NCBI GenBank assembly: GCA_034927345.1
Contig: JAYFQE010000002.1
Location: forward strand, 124,001-188,000
DNA: 64,000 nt
From: JAYFQE01 sp034927345
GTDB taxonomy: Bacteria; Bacillota; Clostridia; Saccharofermentanales; UBA5734
Direction of reading: 5' to 3'
The translations under genes were made by a program, and so were the position numbers. Positions 53,338 to 62,073 of this stretch are shown here, piece after piece. The notes beneath the pieces were generated by a model, which saw nothing but the letters and a program-made list of their open reading frames with translations, was not told the origin of the DNA and did not search any database. Each line of letters opens with the position of its first letter. Position 1 is the first letter of the stretch.

Positions 53338-53836
53338 ATGAACCTTTTAATACTGAGCGGTGGCAGCCACGATCATACGATTAAAAAACCGCTGAAGCAA
53401 TCGGGATATTCCCTAAAATAGCGTTCCTCGATGACGACATTAACAACCCGGAAGCTATCGATGTTATTGCTCGGCTTGAAGATTATGTTGATGAGTATCC
53501 TTTGGCGTTTATAGCCATTGGTAATAATGCGATTCGTAAACGCTCATGGAACGACTCAAGAAATCCGGTTTTGTTCTTCCTTAACTGTGCGATCCGTCAG
53601 CTTACGTAAGTACGACCGCGAAATTATGCGCAGGCTCATATGTAGACGCACGTGTAATCATTGGCGCACAGACGGTCATTAATGAGGGGGCAATCATCGC
53701 AAGCGGCGCTAATCTGCTTAACAATGTTGTTGCAGAAGCATATTGTCACGTTGACAGCGGAGCAACGATAAAGAAAAATGTTGTGATTCCTACGCTCGCC
53801 AAGATTGAGAGTGGATCTGTGGTAGGCATAGAATGA
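53338..53836 (+). pseudogene. Decayed PglD/NeuD-type sugar O/N-acyltransferase
   Basis: The ATG at 53338 (GAGGT upstream) gives MNLLILSGGSHDHTIKK, the start of a PglD-like protein, but the frame stops after 27 codons. A second frame from about 53417 reads KIAFLDDDINNPEAI and continues to AFIAIGNNAIRKR before stopping near 53608. A third reads CAGSYVDARVIIGAQTVINE, then hexapeptide-repeat sequence to GSVVGIE and TGA at 53836. At least two frameshifts are needed to restore the protein, so the gene is inactive unless the sequence is wrong. PglD acetylates the amino sugar made from the PglF product. Confidence 0.8.
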
Positions 53837-53897
53837 ATTTGCAAATACGTGCAACGAGCTATCCGCATCTGTAATTAAAAAGGATTGGATAATATAT

Positions 53898-54581
53898 ATG
53901 TATAAATTGATCAAGAGAGCTTTTGATATTGTCCTATCGGCGATGTTTCTCATTGGGTTTTGCTGGCTATACCTCATTATCATCATCGCAATTAAAATTG
54001 ACGATCCCGGACCAGCGTTCTTCCACCAGAAACGCGTTGGGAAAAAGAAGAACGGCGAAATAACCTACTTTCAATTGGCGAAGTTCCGTTCCATGAAGAT
54101 GTCAACGCCTCATGATGTGCCTACACACATGCTTGAAAATCCGGAGCAGTACATAACGAAAATCGGTAGATTCCTACGTAAAACCAGTCTCGATGAGCTG
54201 CCTCAGATAACTCATATCTTCACCGGCAAGATGAGCATCATCGGTCCGCGCCCGGCGCTTTGGAATCAATATGATTTGATTGCCGAGCGTGATAAATACG
54301 GTGCGAATGATATTATTCCGGGTCTAACGGGTTGGGCGCAGGTCAACGGACGTGACGAACTCGAGATTGCAAATAAGGCACGACTCGATGGCGAGTATGT
54401 GAGAAATATCGGCTTCAAGATGGACTGGACTTGCTTTTGGATGACGGTCGGAAATGTGTTGAAAAGCAAAGGCATTGTCGAAGGCGGCACGGGTGTTATG
54501 GTGAAACAGATTGAAAAGCGGGAAAGCGAGATAGCCACCGTAGGCAGCTCAAATGTGAAACAGAACGGGGTCAACCGATGA
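53898..54581 (+). CDS. PglC-like initiating phosphoglycosyltransferase
   Basis: 227 residues, the small monotopic type: membrane-inserted N-terminus (KRAFDIVLSAMFLIGF), catalytic DDPGPAFFHQKRVGKK, FRSMKM, TSLDELPQITHIFTGKMSIIGPRPAL and PGLTGWAQVNGRDE. It moves a sugar-phosphate, probably a bacillosamine-type amino sugar, to undecaprenyl phosphate, starting a second glycan. The stop overlaps the start of the split epimerase gene (ATGA). Confidence 0.92.
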   Translation: MYKLIKRAFDIVLSAMFLIGFCWLYLIIIIAIKIDDPGPAFFHQKRVGKKKNGEITYFQLAKFRSMKMSTPHDVPTHMLENPEQYITKIGRFLRKTSLDELPQITHIFTGKMSIIGPRPALWNQYDLIAERDKYGANDIIPGLTGWAQVNGRDELEIANKARLDGEYVRNIGFKMDWTCFWMTVGNVLKSKGIVEGGTGVMVKQIEKRESEIATVGSSNVKQNGVNR

Positions 54582-54980
54582 GCATAATTGCTGTTACCGG
54601 CATAACAGGGAAAACCGGATATTGGTTCTATCAGAAAATACTACGGGAAGCAGCATCTCTGTCAGGCATACATTTTCGTGCCGCGTCTCGTTCTCAGAGA
54701 GCTTTGAACGCAATGGACGCTCAAAATTCTCTGGTTGAGCCATGTATAGGAGATATCGGAGACGAAGCATTTTGCTATAAGCTGTGCGAGGGCGTGGATA
54801 CACTAATACATATTGCCGGTGTCAGGTGGTCGTTTCCGTTATTGGACGTTGCGGCGCAAAGCGGTGTCAAGCGGTTCATTCTTGTCCATACAACAGGTAT
54901 GTTAGGATCGGCCCCGCGGCCGTGGACATTTGAAAGACAGACTACTTTTTTACTATACATGCAACTGCTGAAATTGGCAA

Positions 54981-55832
54981 TCAGGCTGCGTAAAGATGTT
55001 CGTACTCTTCCGGTGTCAGATAGTCAATGGAAGAGTGAAGCCGATAGCGATTATAGAAGACCTCGATGTATTCAAACAGGCTCTGGCGGGCTTCCAGCCT
55101 GGTTTTGTAGTGGACCGGATAGATACATTCCATCTTGACGCTGGCATTGAAGGATTCCGCCCAAGCGTTGTCATAGCAGTTCCCTTTACGGCTCATACTG
55201 CAAAGTATTTGGTTATCAGCCAGCAGTTTACGGTACTCATTACTGGCGTACTGGCTACCCCGATCGGAATGGTGAAGCATCCCTGCAGCATCCGGAATCC
55301 GGTTCAAGGCCATTTTCAAGGCCTGGATGGTCAAGTCTCTGGTCATCCGTTCGCCCATAGCCCAGCCCTTCAGGCGCTTGCTCCGGAAATCCATTACCGA
55401 GGCCAGATACAGCCAGCCTTCATCGGTTGGCACATAGGTAATATCGGAGACAACGGCTTGGTTGGGAGCCGTAATCGCAGCTTTTGCCTCGGCTAGAAGG
55501 TTTTCCGCAACCGGAAAGTTATGTTTGGAGTTAGTCGTGGCCTTATACTTGCGGATGCGAATCGACTTCAGATTGTTTTCAGTCATCAGCCTGGCTATGC
55601 GGTTGCGACTGTAGCTTTGGCCTTTTCTACGAAGCGCTCGGGTAATTTTTCGGCTGCCAAAAACGCGTCTGCTTGTTTGGAAAATGTCCATAATTTTGGT
55701 TAGCAACTGTTCATTTTCCTGCTCTTGGAGGCTTTTGGGCCGTTTAACCCAGGCATAGTAACCACTGCGGCTGACTCCCAACACGACACACATCTTTGCC
55801 AGGTGAAATATCCCTTGGTAGTATTGGATCAT
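54981..55832 (-). CDS. IS3-family transposase OrfB (DDE integrase domain)
   Basis: 283 residues with an N-terminal HTH-like region (LGVSRSGYYAWVKRP), a linker helix (RRVFGSRKITRALRRKG), and the catalytic core: Asp130 (VVSDITYV), Asp190 (HHSDRGSQYAS) and Glu226 (NAWAESFNASVKME). The DDE triad is intact. It is in the -1 frame relative to orfA, overlaps it by four bases, and is probably made mainly as an OrfAB fusion. Confidence 0.95.
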   Translation of the reverse strand: MIQYYQGIFHLAKMCVVLGVSRSGYYAWVKRPKSLQEQENEQLLTKIMDIFQTSRRVFGSRKITRALRRKGQSYSRNRIARLMTENNLKSIRIRKYKATTNSKHNFPVAENLLAEAKAAITAPNQAVVSDITYVPTDEGWLYLASVMDFRSKRLKGWAMGERMTRDLTIQALKMALNRIPDAAGMLHHSDRGSQYASNEYRKLLADNQILCSMSRKGNCYDNAWAESFNASVKMECIYPVHYKTRLEARQSLFEYIEVFYNRYRLHSSIDYLTPEEYEHLYAA

Positions 55833-56152
55833 TTGGTATTTCTCCTGGGGAGTTGCGCAAAGATGGCGGTGGCTTTTTTTAGAATCTCGTTCTCCTCTTC
55901 CAGATCTGCTATCCGCCGGTGCAGCCGTCGCAAGTCCTCATCTTCCGGCCGCAGGTGGCCTTTACCGGGAAAGGCCACTTCCTGATGCTGCTGGAATTCA
56001 TGTATCCATGTATAAAGTGTTCCTTTGGGGATACCCAATGAACTGGCTACATCAGCACATCCCCGGTTCTTTTCGATCACCAGCCGGACCGCTTCCTTCT
56101 TGAACTCCGGGTCGTAAACCCTCTGATCCTTTCGAGATGACATGGTCAACAC
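55829..56152 (-). CDS. IS3-family transposase OrfA (HTH protein)
   Basis: 107 residues: YDPEFKKEAVRLVIEK, a helix-turn-helix (CADVASSLGIPKGTLYTWI), and a leucine-zipper-like C-terminus (LRRLHRRIADLEEENEILKKA). This is the DNA-binding half of an IS3 transposase. A good ribosome site (GGAGGTG) lies before the ATG. The coding sequence ends with the slippage region. Confidence 0.93.
   Translation of the reverse strand: MLTMSSRKDQRVYDPEFKKEAVRLVIEKNRGCADVASSLGIPKGTLYTWIHEFQQHQEVAFPGKGHLRPEDEDLRRLHRRIADLEEENEILKKATAIFAQLPRRNTK
55874..55880 (-). other. Programmed -1 frameshift site (A7) of the IS element
   Basis: On the minus strand the orfA codons CTA AAA AAA GCC contain seven A residues, the classical IS3-family slippage sequence. 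A -1 shift reads on into SHRHLCATPQEKYQ and then orfB, giving the OrfAB transposase. A stimulatory RNA structure was not checked. Confidence 0.75.
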
Positions 56153-56804
56153 CTCCTACCCTCATTATGAGGCGAGATGTCTGTCTTCTCAATGTCTACA
56201 AAACCGGGGCCGGTTCAGTTTTCCAAGTATAAGAAAGCGGCAAAACCGTACATTGACCTTGAGAAGTGGATAAACGAGCTTGCCAAAACAAAAAGCATCA
56301 CTGTAACGATTCTGCGACCGACGATGATATACGGAACTCTGGACGACAAGAACGTGTCAACTTTTATCAGGATGGTGGACAAGCTGCGCCTGTTTCCCGT
56401 TATCAACGGTGCAAAATATGAGCTTCAGCCCGTACATGCCAGAGACTTGGGTGAGGCGTACTACAGCGTGTTGAAGCATCCCGAAACGACAGCCGGAAAA
56501 AGCTACAACTGCTCGGGCGGCTCTCCGATTATGCTGATCGAGATGCTCAAGATAATTAGTGACTACCTTGGCAAAAGAACAAAGTTTATTTCAGTACCCT
56601 TCTGGTTCGCTTATTCCGGAGCTTGGGTGCTGTATCTCATAACCTTAACAAAGATCGATTATAGGGAAAAGGTTCAGCGGATGATTGAACCACGCGTATT
56701 TGACCACACAGCTGCCACTATAGATTTCGGATACACTCCGGTCGAATTCGCGGCAGGTGTCAGAGACGAGGTTGCACAGTATTTAAACAGAAAGGGAAAA
56801 TAGC

Positions 56805-58073
56805 ATGAATCTGTGGATATTTCACCATTATGCGACCTTGCCCAACTTGAACGGGCACATCCGGCCCTATCGTTTTGCGGAACATATACGTGAAAGTGGT
56901 GTCAATACGACGGTCTTTGCAGCATCTTACCAGCATTTTTCGGGTGAAAACTTGATCAGTGACGGCAGCGATTGCCAGGAGGAAGCCTTCAACGGCATCC
57001 CGTTCATTTTTGTCAAAACTCCCTCGTCAGCGGCAGGCGGCATGGCGCGGGTGAAGAATATGGCGGCGTTTTACCGGGGACTTATCAAGGTTAGCAAGAG
57101 CTATGCAAAAGAGCACGGAAAGCCGGATGTGATTCTGGCGTCCAGCCCGCAGCCGTTGGCTATGATAGCGGGAATAAAAATCGCAAAACGGTATCATATT
57201 CCCTGCATCTGCGAGGTGCGCGATTTGTGGCCGGAGGCGATCTTCAGCGCGAGCCGCATCACGGAGAACAGCCTGATTGGAAAAGCCCTGACTGCCGGAG
57301 AGCACTGGATATATCGCCGCGCGGATGCGCTCATTTTTACCAAAGAGGGCGATACCGACTATCTCAGGGAACACAATTGGACCACGACCCAGGGCGGCGA
57401 TATCGACCTTGACAAGTGCTTTTACATCAACAACGGCGTGGAGCTTTCGTCTTATTATGAGGAACAGGAAAACAACACATTAAGCGATGCGAACCTCAGC
57501 GACGGAAAATTTCATGTGACATACGCGGGCGCGATTCGCCGAATAAACAACGTCGGTAACATTTTGGATGCTGCACGCCTTTTGCAAAACGAGCAAGATA
57601 TTGAGTTTCTAATATATGGTGACGGTAACGAAGCCGAGGTTCTTCGACAGCGCGTAGCAGATGAGAATCTGACCAATGTAAAAATGAAAGGATTTGTAGA
57701 GAAAAAGTATATTCCTTTCATACTCAGCCGTTCATCTGTCAATCTTCTGAATTATTCCCAAACCGAGTACAACTGGACGCGGGGTAACAGCTCCAACAAA
57801 CTGTTCGAGTATATGGCTAGCGGAAAGCCGGTCATCTCCACGGTCAAAATGGGATATTCCATAATCGAAAAGTACAACTGCGGTTTTGAATTGAGCGAAC
57901 ATACGCCGGAGGCTTTAGCAGCGGCGATCAAAAAAGTAAAGGATTTGTCGGCGGAACAATATGACGCGCTTTGTCGTAATGCCAAAACGGGCGCGAAGGA
58001 GTTTGACTATCAGGCGCTGTCCGAGCGGCTGATGTCTGTGATTGATCAAGTGATCCATAGGAAGGAAATGTAA
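56805..58073 (+). CDS. WbuB-like family 4 glycosyltransferase
   Basis: 422 residues with the GT-B fold: WIFHHYATLPNLNGHIRPYRFAEHI at the start, EVRDLWPEAIFSASRI, FYINNGVELSSY, HVTYAGAIRRINNV and the C-terminal SSNKLFEYMASGKPVIST. These are the marks of WbuB and relatives (often L-fucosamine or amino-sugar transferases). It starts two bases after the split epimerase and would add the second sugar on the PglC-primed lipid. Confidence 0.9.
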   Translation: MNLWIFHHYATLPNLNGHIRPYRFAEHIRESGVNTTVFAASYQHFSGENLISDGSDCQEEAFNGIPFIFVKTPSSAAGGMARVKNMAAFYRGLIKVSKSYAKEHGKPDVILASSPQPLAMIAGIKIAKRYHIPCICEVRDLWPEAIFSASRITENSLIGKALTAGEHWIYRRADALIFTKEGDTDYLREHNWTTTQGGDIDLDKCFYINNGVELSSYYEEQENNTLSDANLSDGKFHVTYAGAIRRINNVGNILDAARLLQNEQDIEFLIYGDGNEAEVLRQRVADENLTNVKMKGFVEKKYIPFILSRSSVNLLNYSQTEYNWTRGNSSNKLFEYMASGKPVISTVKMGYSIIEKYNCGFELSEHTPEALAAAIKKVKDLSAEQYDALCRNAKTGAKEFDYQALSERLMSVIDQVIHRKEM

Positions 58074-58078
58074 TTGGA

Positions 58079-59755
58079 ATGCTCGACAGAATAGCTAGGT
58101 ATTACAACACAGTAAAATATCTACGGCCTGTACAGCTGGTCGGGCAACTGCAAAAGAACCGGGTTTTACGCACAGTACCAGCACTGCCCGCCTTGCCGCA
58201 TCTCCCTGTTGCACGTCTGTTGACGCTGATTTCATCACTGGATACGGATGCGCCATATTTGGCAAGGTTTGATGTTAAGCAACTCATGAATAACGAAGTG
58301 ACACTGCTCAACGAAACACATTTATTGAATTTGTCTACTTGGCGCATGGATGCTTCACCGCTGTGGCGATTTAACTTGCATTACTTTGAATTTGCAATCG
58401 CATTATCCGCCAAGTTCAGTCAAACCGGCGAGAACTGCTACTATAACAAGTTTAAGGAGCTTGTCACCTCATGGGTCAATGTTAATCCGGTTGGGCGAGG
58501 AGATGCGTGGCATCCGTATACGATTTCAATGCGACTGCCCAACTGGCTTATTTGCTTTGACTTGTTCGGCGAAGCTTTTGAAGCGGATGACGCATTTAGA
58601 GAAACGGTCTATCAAAGCATTTACGCGCAATATCGTATTCTCATCAAGCGGAAAGAGCGCTGGCAGCTCGGCAATCACTACTTTGAAAATCTCAAAACGA
58701 TCTTACTTTGCAGTCTGTTATTTGACGAACTGAAGATATTTAACGAGCATATTAAGCTTTTCCTTCATGAGGTCGAGGAAGAAATTCTCCCGGACGGTGT
58801 CCATTTCGAGCTGAGCCTCATGTATCACAAGGTGATTCTGGAGGATATTCTCCGCGTCACGTTCTGGTTGCAGCAAGCAGGAAAGCTTCAATGGAAAGAG
58901 CTTGTACCAACATTGCAAAGCATGATTAATGCTGCGGCTTCTCTGGAGAATGGCATGAGGAAAACGCCGCTATTCAACGATTCCGGCGACAGTGTAGCAA
59001 AGGATTGCTCAGCGCTGATAAAGGCGGCCAATACGCTTTTTGACATTAAGCCCGCACTCTCAGATGAGTTTCCGAACAGCGGCTATTATAAGCTGTATGA
59101 CGGTAACATCGCACTGATGATGGATGCCGGAGCAATTGGTCCAAGCTACATGGCCGGTCACGGACACTGTGACTGTCTGAGCTTTGAACTGTCCGTTAAT
59201 GACAAGCCCCTGTTTGTCAATTCCGGCACGTATCAGTATCAGGGCGAATATCGAAAGTATTTTCGTTCCACAAAGGCGCACAACACACTGACTGTTGGTG
59301 AACGGGAACAATCGGAGTGCTGGGGTGAGCACCGAGTGGCACGGCGGATCAGCAGCGTTCAAGCCGAAAAAAACGGGCAAATTATCACTGGATCGTACAA
59401 CTCCTATTCAAGCAGTATACATACACGGTCGCTCTCACTTACAGATAGAATTCTGACCGTGTTAGATTCGGTCAATACGTCACCCTCACAAGTTGTACAC
59501 AGTTTCTTGCATATCGCTCCGGGTTTTTATGTACAAATTCGGGAACATGTGATTGCGGTGCTATTTGAAAACATCCCCATTTGCGAGATCTATGCGGTGG
59601 AATCTATCGTAAAGCTCCATACGAGCGGAACCTTATGTTGTTATTCTCAGCGCTTTGGTGAGCTGCTGCAAGGGTGCTGCCTCGAGTTTTCATGGCAGGC
59701 GGATTCCAATCAGCATGGATACAGAATTCACTTTGGAAAAGAGACAAAAAAATGA
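58079..59755 (+). CDS. Heparinase II/III-like protein
   Basis: 558 residues without a signal peptide. The N-terminal half is the helical toroid of heparinase II/III and alginate lyases (FNLHYFEFAIAL, WHPYTISMRLPNWL, ELSLMYHKVILEDIL). The C-terminal half has the beta domain signature AGHGHCDCLSFEL, FVNSGTYQY, and STKAHNTLTV. Lyases of this fold cleave uronate-containing chains; in surface glycan clusters the homologues seem to be cytoplasmic and their true reaction is unsettled. The neighbouring wecB/wecC genes supply a uronic acid sugar. It overlaps wecC by four bases. Confidence 0.88.
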   Translation: MLDRIARYYNTVKYLRPVQLVGQLQKNRVLRTVPALPALPHLPVARLLTLISSLDTDAPYLARFDVKQLMNNEVTLLNETHLLNLSTWRMDASPLWRFNLHYFEFAIALSAKFSQTGENCYYNKFKELVTSWVNVNPVGRGDAWHPYTISMRLPNWLICFDLFGEAFEADDAFRETVYQSIYAQYRILIKRKERWQLGNHYFENLKTILLCSLLFDELKIFNEHIKLFLHEVEEEILPDGVHFELSLMYHKVILEDILRVTFWLQQAGKLQWKELVPTLQSMINAAASLENGMRKTPLFNDSGDSVAKDCSALIKAANTLFDIKPALSDEFPNSGYYKLYDGNIALMMDAGAIGPSYMAGHGHCDCLSFELSVNDKPLFVNSGTYQYQGEYRKYFRSTKAHNTLTVGEREQSECWGEHRVARRISSVQAEKNGQIITGSYNSYSSSIHTRSLSLTDRILTVLDSVNTSPSQVVHSFLHIAPGFYVQIREHVIAVLFENIPICEIYAVESIVKLHTSGTLCCYSQRFGELLQGCCLEFSWQADSNQHGYRIHFGKETKK

Positions 59756-60975
59756 TTAACGTAATTGGCATTGGCTACATAGGACTTCCCACAGCCCTTA
59801 TGCTGGCGTCTCACGGCGTGGAGGTCGTTGGCACGGACTACAACAAAGAGCTTGTTGATACACTGAACGCCGGAAAGACCACCTTCAAGGAAAACGGGCT
59901 GGACGAGTTGTTTCAGGCGGCGCTTGACGCCGGCATTCGGTTCAGCCATGAGTATCAATCCACAGATACATATATCATCTCTGTGCCGACCCCTTATGAC
60001 AAGAACAGCAAAAAGGTCGACGCCAAATACGTGAATGCGGCGGTCATGAGTGTCTTAAAGGTCTGTCCCAAGGGCGCGACAGTCGTTATCGAATCCACTA
60101 TCTCTCCCGGTACGATAGATAAATACGTCAGGCCGGAGATCGCCGCGGCGGGCTTCACCATTGGGGAGGACATCAACCTTGTCCATGCGCCGGAGCGCAT
60201 CATTCCCGGCAACATGGTGTATGAGCTGCTCCACAACAACCGCACCATCGGGGCAGACGACAGGGTGATCGGAGAGAAGATCAAGAACGTCTACGCCTCC
60301 TTCTGTAAGGGCGAAATCGTTGTGACCGATATCAAGACCGCTGAAATGACAAAGGTAGTGGAGAACACATACCGTGACATCAACATCGCCTTTGCCAACG
60401 AATTGGCGAAGATTTGCCGCAGCGATAACATGGACGTCAACGAGATCATCCGCATCGCCAATATGCACCCCCGCGTCAACATCCTCTCCCCGGGACCGGG
60501 CGTGGGTGGGCATTGCATTTCGGTCGATCCGTGGTTTCTTGTGGGCGATTATCCCGGCCTTGCCAATATCATTCTGGCCGCCAGAAAGATCAATGACGGG
60601 ATGCCGCGCTTTGTCGTGCATCGGATCAGTCAAATCATGAAGGAAACCGGATTAAAGGACGTTCGCCGCGTCGGGTTGTATGGCCTGACATACAAAGAAA
60701 ACGTGGACGATGTTCGTGAGAGCCCGACGCTTCAAATGCTGGAGCGCATGGATGACGCGCTCTCCGGCGGCCTCGTGCAGGTCTATGACCCGTACATTGA
60801 GCATGACATTGTTCCAAATCAGCATCACGACCTGGATGAGTTTTTAAGCTCGGTGGATATGGTCATTATCATGGTGGGGCACGATGAGATCAAGCAGCGT
60901 ATGGACAAACTCAAGGGCAAGATCGTGTTCGATACGAGAAATATCTGTAAGTTGCCAGGAGTGTACCGCTTATGA
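59752..60975 (+). CDS. wecC: UDP-N-acetyl-D-mannosamine dehydrogenase
   Basis: About 407 residues: NAD motif VIGIGYIGLPTALML, SVPTPYDKNSKKVD, ESTISPGT, and the catalytic Cys in GPGVGGHCISVDPWFL, then VGLYGLTYKENVDDVRESP. It oxidises UDP-ManNAc twice to UDP-ManNAcA. The start is the ATG at 59752, overlapping the heparinase stop (ATGA); the longer open frame from 59674 is not needed. The stop overlaps wecB by four bases. Confidence 0.93.
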   Translation: MINVIGIGYIGLPTALMLASHGVEVVGTDYNKELVDTLNAGKTTFKENGLDELFQAALDAGIRFSHEYQSTDTYIISVPTPYDKNSKKVDAKYVNAAVMSVLKVCPKGATVVIESTISPGTIDKYVRPEIAAAGFTIGEDINLVHAPERIIPGNMVYELLHNNRTIGADDRVIGEKIKNVYASFCKGEIVVTDIKTAEMTKVVENTYRDINIAFANELAKICRSDNMDVNEIIRIANMHPRVNILSPGPGVGGHCISVDPWFLVGDYPGLANIILAARKINDGMPRFVVHRISQIMKETGLKDVRRVGLYGLTYKENVDDVRESPTLQMLERMDDALSGGLVQVYDPYIEHDIVPNQHHDLDEFLSSVDMVIIMVGHDEIKQRMDKLKGKIVFDTRNICKLPGVYRL

Positions 60976-62063
60976 AAAAAATCATGCTCGTATTTGGCAC
61001 ACGTCCCGAGGCAATTAAGATGTGTCCTTTAGTCAACGAACTCAAGAGCCGACCAAATATTAAAACTATTGTCTGCGTCAGCGGCCAGCACCGTCAAATG
61101 CTGGATCAGGTATTGGAGGTGTTCGGTGTTGTGCCGGACTATGACCTTTCCATTATGAAGGACAAGCAGACATTGTTTGACATCACGACTAATATACTTA
61201 ACCGCATAAAAGCGGTGCTTGAGGAAGTCAGGCCCGATGTTGTACTTGTTCACGGCGACACTTCAACGACCTTTGTGGCCGCACTCGCCTGTTTCTATTT
61301 GCAGATTCCCGTCGGACATGTTGAAGCGGGACTGCGCACTTATAACATCTATTCGCCGTACCCGGAGGAATTTAACCGACAAGCCGTGAGCATCATCTCG
61401 CAGTATAATTTCACTCCCACAGAGCTGTCCAAAAACAACCTGCTTCAGGAGGGTAAAAGGCCTGAGACAATATTCGTCACCGGAAACACCGCCATTGATG
61501 CGCTGAAAACCACCGTCCGCGCCGACTACACCCACCCGGAACTGGATTGGGCAGACGGTAGCAGACTCATCATCATCACAGCGCACAGGCGGGAAAATCT
61601 GGGTGAACCGATACATCATATGTTCCGCGCCATCCGCCGCATTATGGATGAGCACCCGGACGTCAAGGCCATCTACCCAATCCACATGAACCCGCTTGTC
61701 AGGCAGGTAGCGGAGGAAGAACTGGGGAGCTGTGATCGCATCCACATCATTGAGCCATTGGACGTGCTGGATTTCCACAATTTCCTTGCACACAGCTATA
61801 TGATCCTCACCGACAGCGGCGGGATACAGGAGGAAGCACCCTCCCTTGGAAAGCCGGTGCTGGTCATGCGGGACACCACCGAGCGTCCGGAGGGCATAAA
61901 AGCCGGAACGCTGAAGCTGGTAGGTACGGATGAAGAAGTCATTTATGAGAACTTCAAATTACTGCTAGAGAACAAAGACGAATATGACAAAATGAGCCAT
62001 GCCAGCAATCCCTATGGCGACGGTTTCGCCAGTAAGCGGATCGCAGATATATTGGGACAGTGA
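60972..62063 (+). CDS. wecB: UDP-N-acetylglucosamine 2-epimerase (non-hydrolysing)
   Basis: 363 residues: VFGTRPEAIKMCPLV, VCVSGQHRQMLDQVL, VHGDTSTTF, GHVEAGLRT, AHRRENLGEP and DSGGIQEEAPSLGKPVLVMRD. It interconverts UDP-GlcNAc and UDP-ManNAc and feeds WecC. Standard length with all catalytic motifs. Confidence 0.97.
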   Translation: MKKIMLVFGTRPEAIKMCPLVNELKSRPNIKTIVCVSGQHRQMLDQVLEVFGVVPDYDLSIMKDKQTLFDITTNILNRIKAVLEEVRPDVVLVHGDTSTTFVAALACFYLQIPVGHVEAGLRTYNIYSPYPEEFNRQAVSIISQYNFTPTELSKNNLLQEGKRPETIFVTGNTAIDALKTTVRADYTHPELDWADGSRLIIITAHRRENLGEPIHHMFRAIRRIMDEHPDVKAIYPIHMNPLVRQVAEEELGSCDRIHIIEPLDVLDFHNFLAHSYMILTDSGGIQEEAPSLGKPVLVMRDTTERPEGIKAGTLKLVGTDEEVIYENFKLLLENKDEYDKMSHASNPYGDGFASKRIADILGQ

Positions 62064-62073
62064 GGTAAACAAT

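Larger units (their letters stand above)
54904..56217 (-). mobile_element. IS3-family insertion sequence (1314 bp), intact
   Basis: Flanked by 3-bp direct repeats GTT (54901-54903 and 56218-56220). The ends form an imperfect inverted repeat of about 39 bases (27 identical), sharing CGGCCCCG and AAGACAGAC. It encodes overlapping orfA and orfB on the minus strand with an A7 slippage site. Size, target duplication and gene layout fit the IS3 family (IS150-like group). Confidence 0.93.
54578..56803 (+). pseudogene. NAD-dependent epimerase/dehydratase split by an insertion sequence
   Basis: The 5' part (54578-54903) encodes AVTGITGKTGYWFYQKIL, a Rossmann start, up to FILVHTTGM. The 3' part (56221-56803) resumes FSKYKKAAKPYIDLEKW, then ILRPTMIYGT and VHARDLGEAYYSVL, to the stop. 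Removing the IS plus one copy of the GTT duplication joins 326 and 583 bases into a continuous 303-codon frame, with the catalytic YKKAAK region restored. The intact protein would be a 302-residue SDR of the kind often found between a PglC-like gene and a WbuB-like gene. The insertion separates the cofactor site from the catalytic part, so the gene should be inactive. Confidence 0.9.

Noticed and set aside
59674..59751. 26 extra N-terminal codons for wecC
   Set aside because: They lie inside the heparinase-like gene, and the NAD-binding strand begins right at the ATG at 59752.
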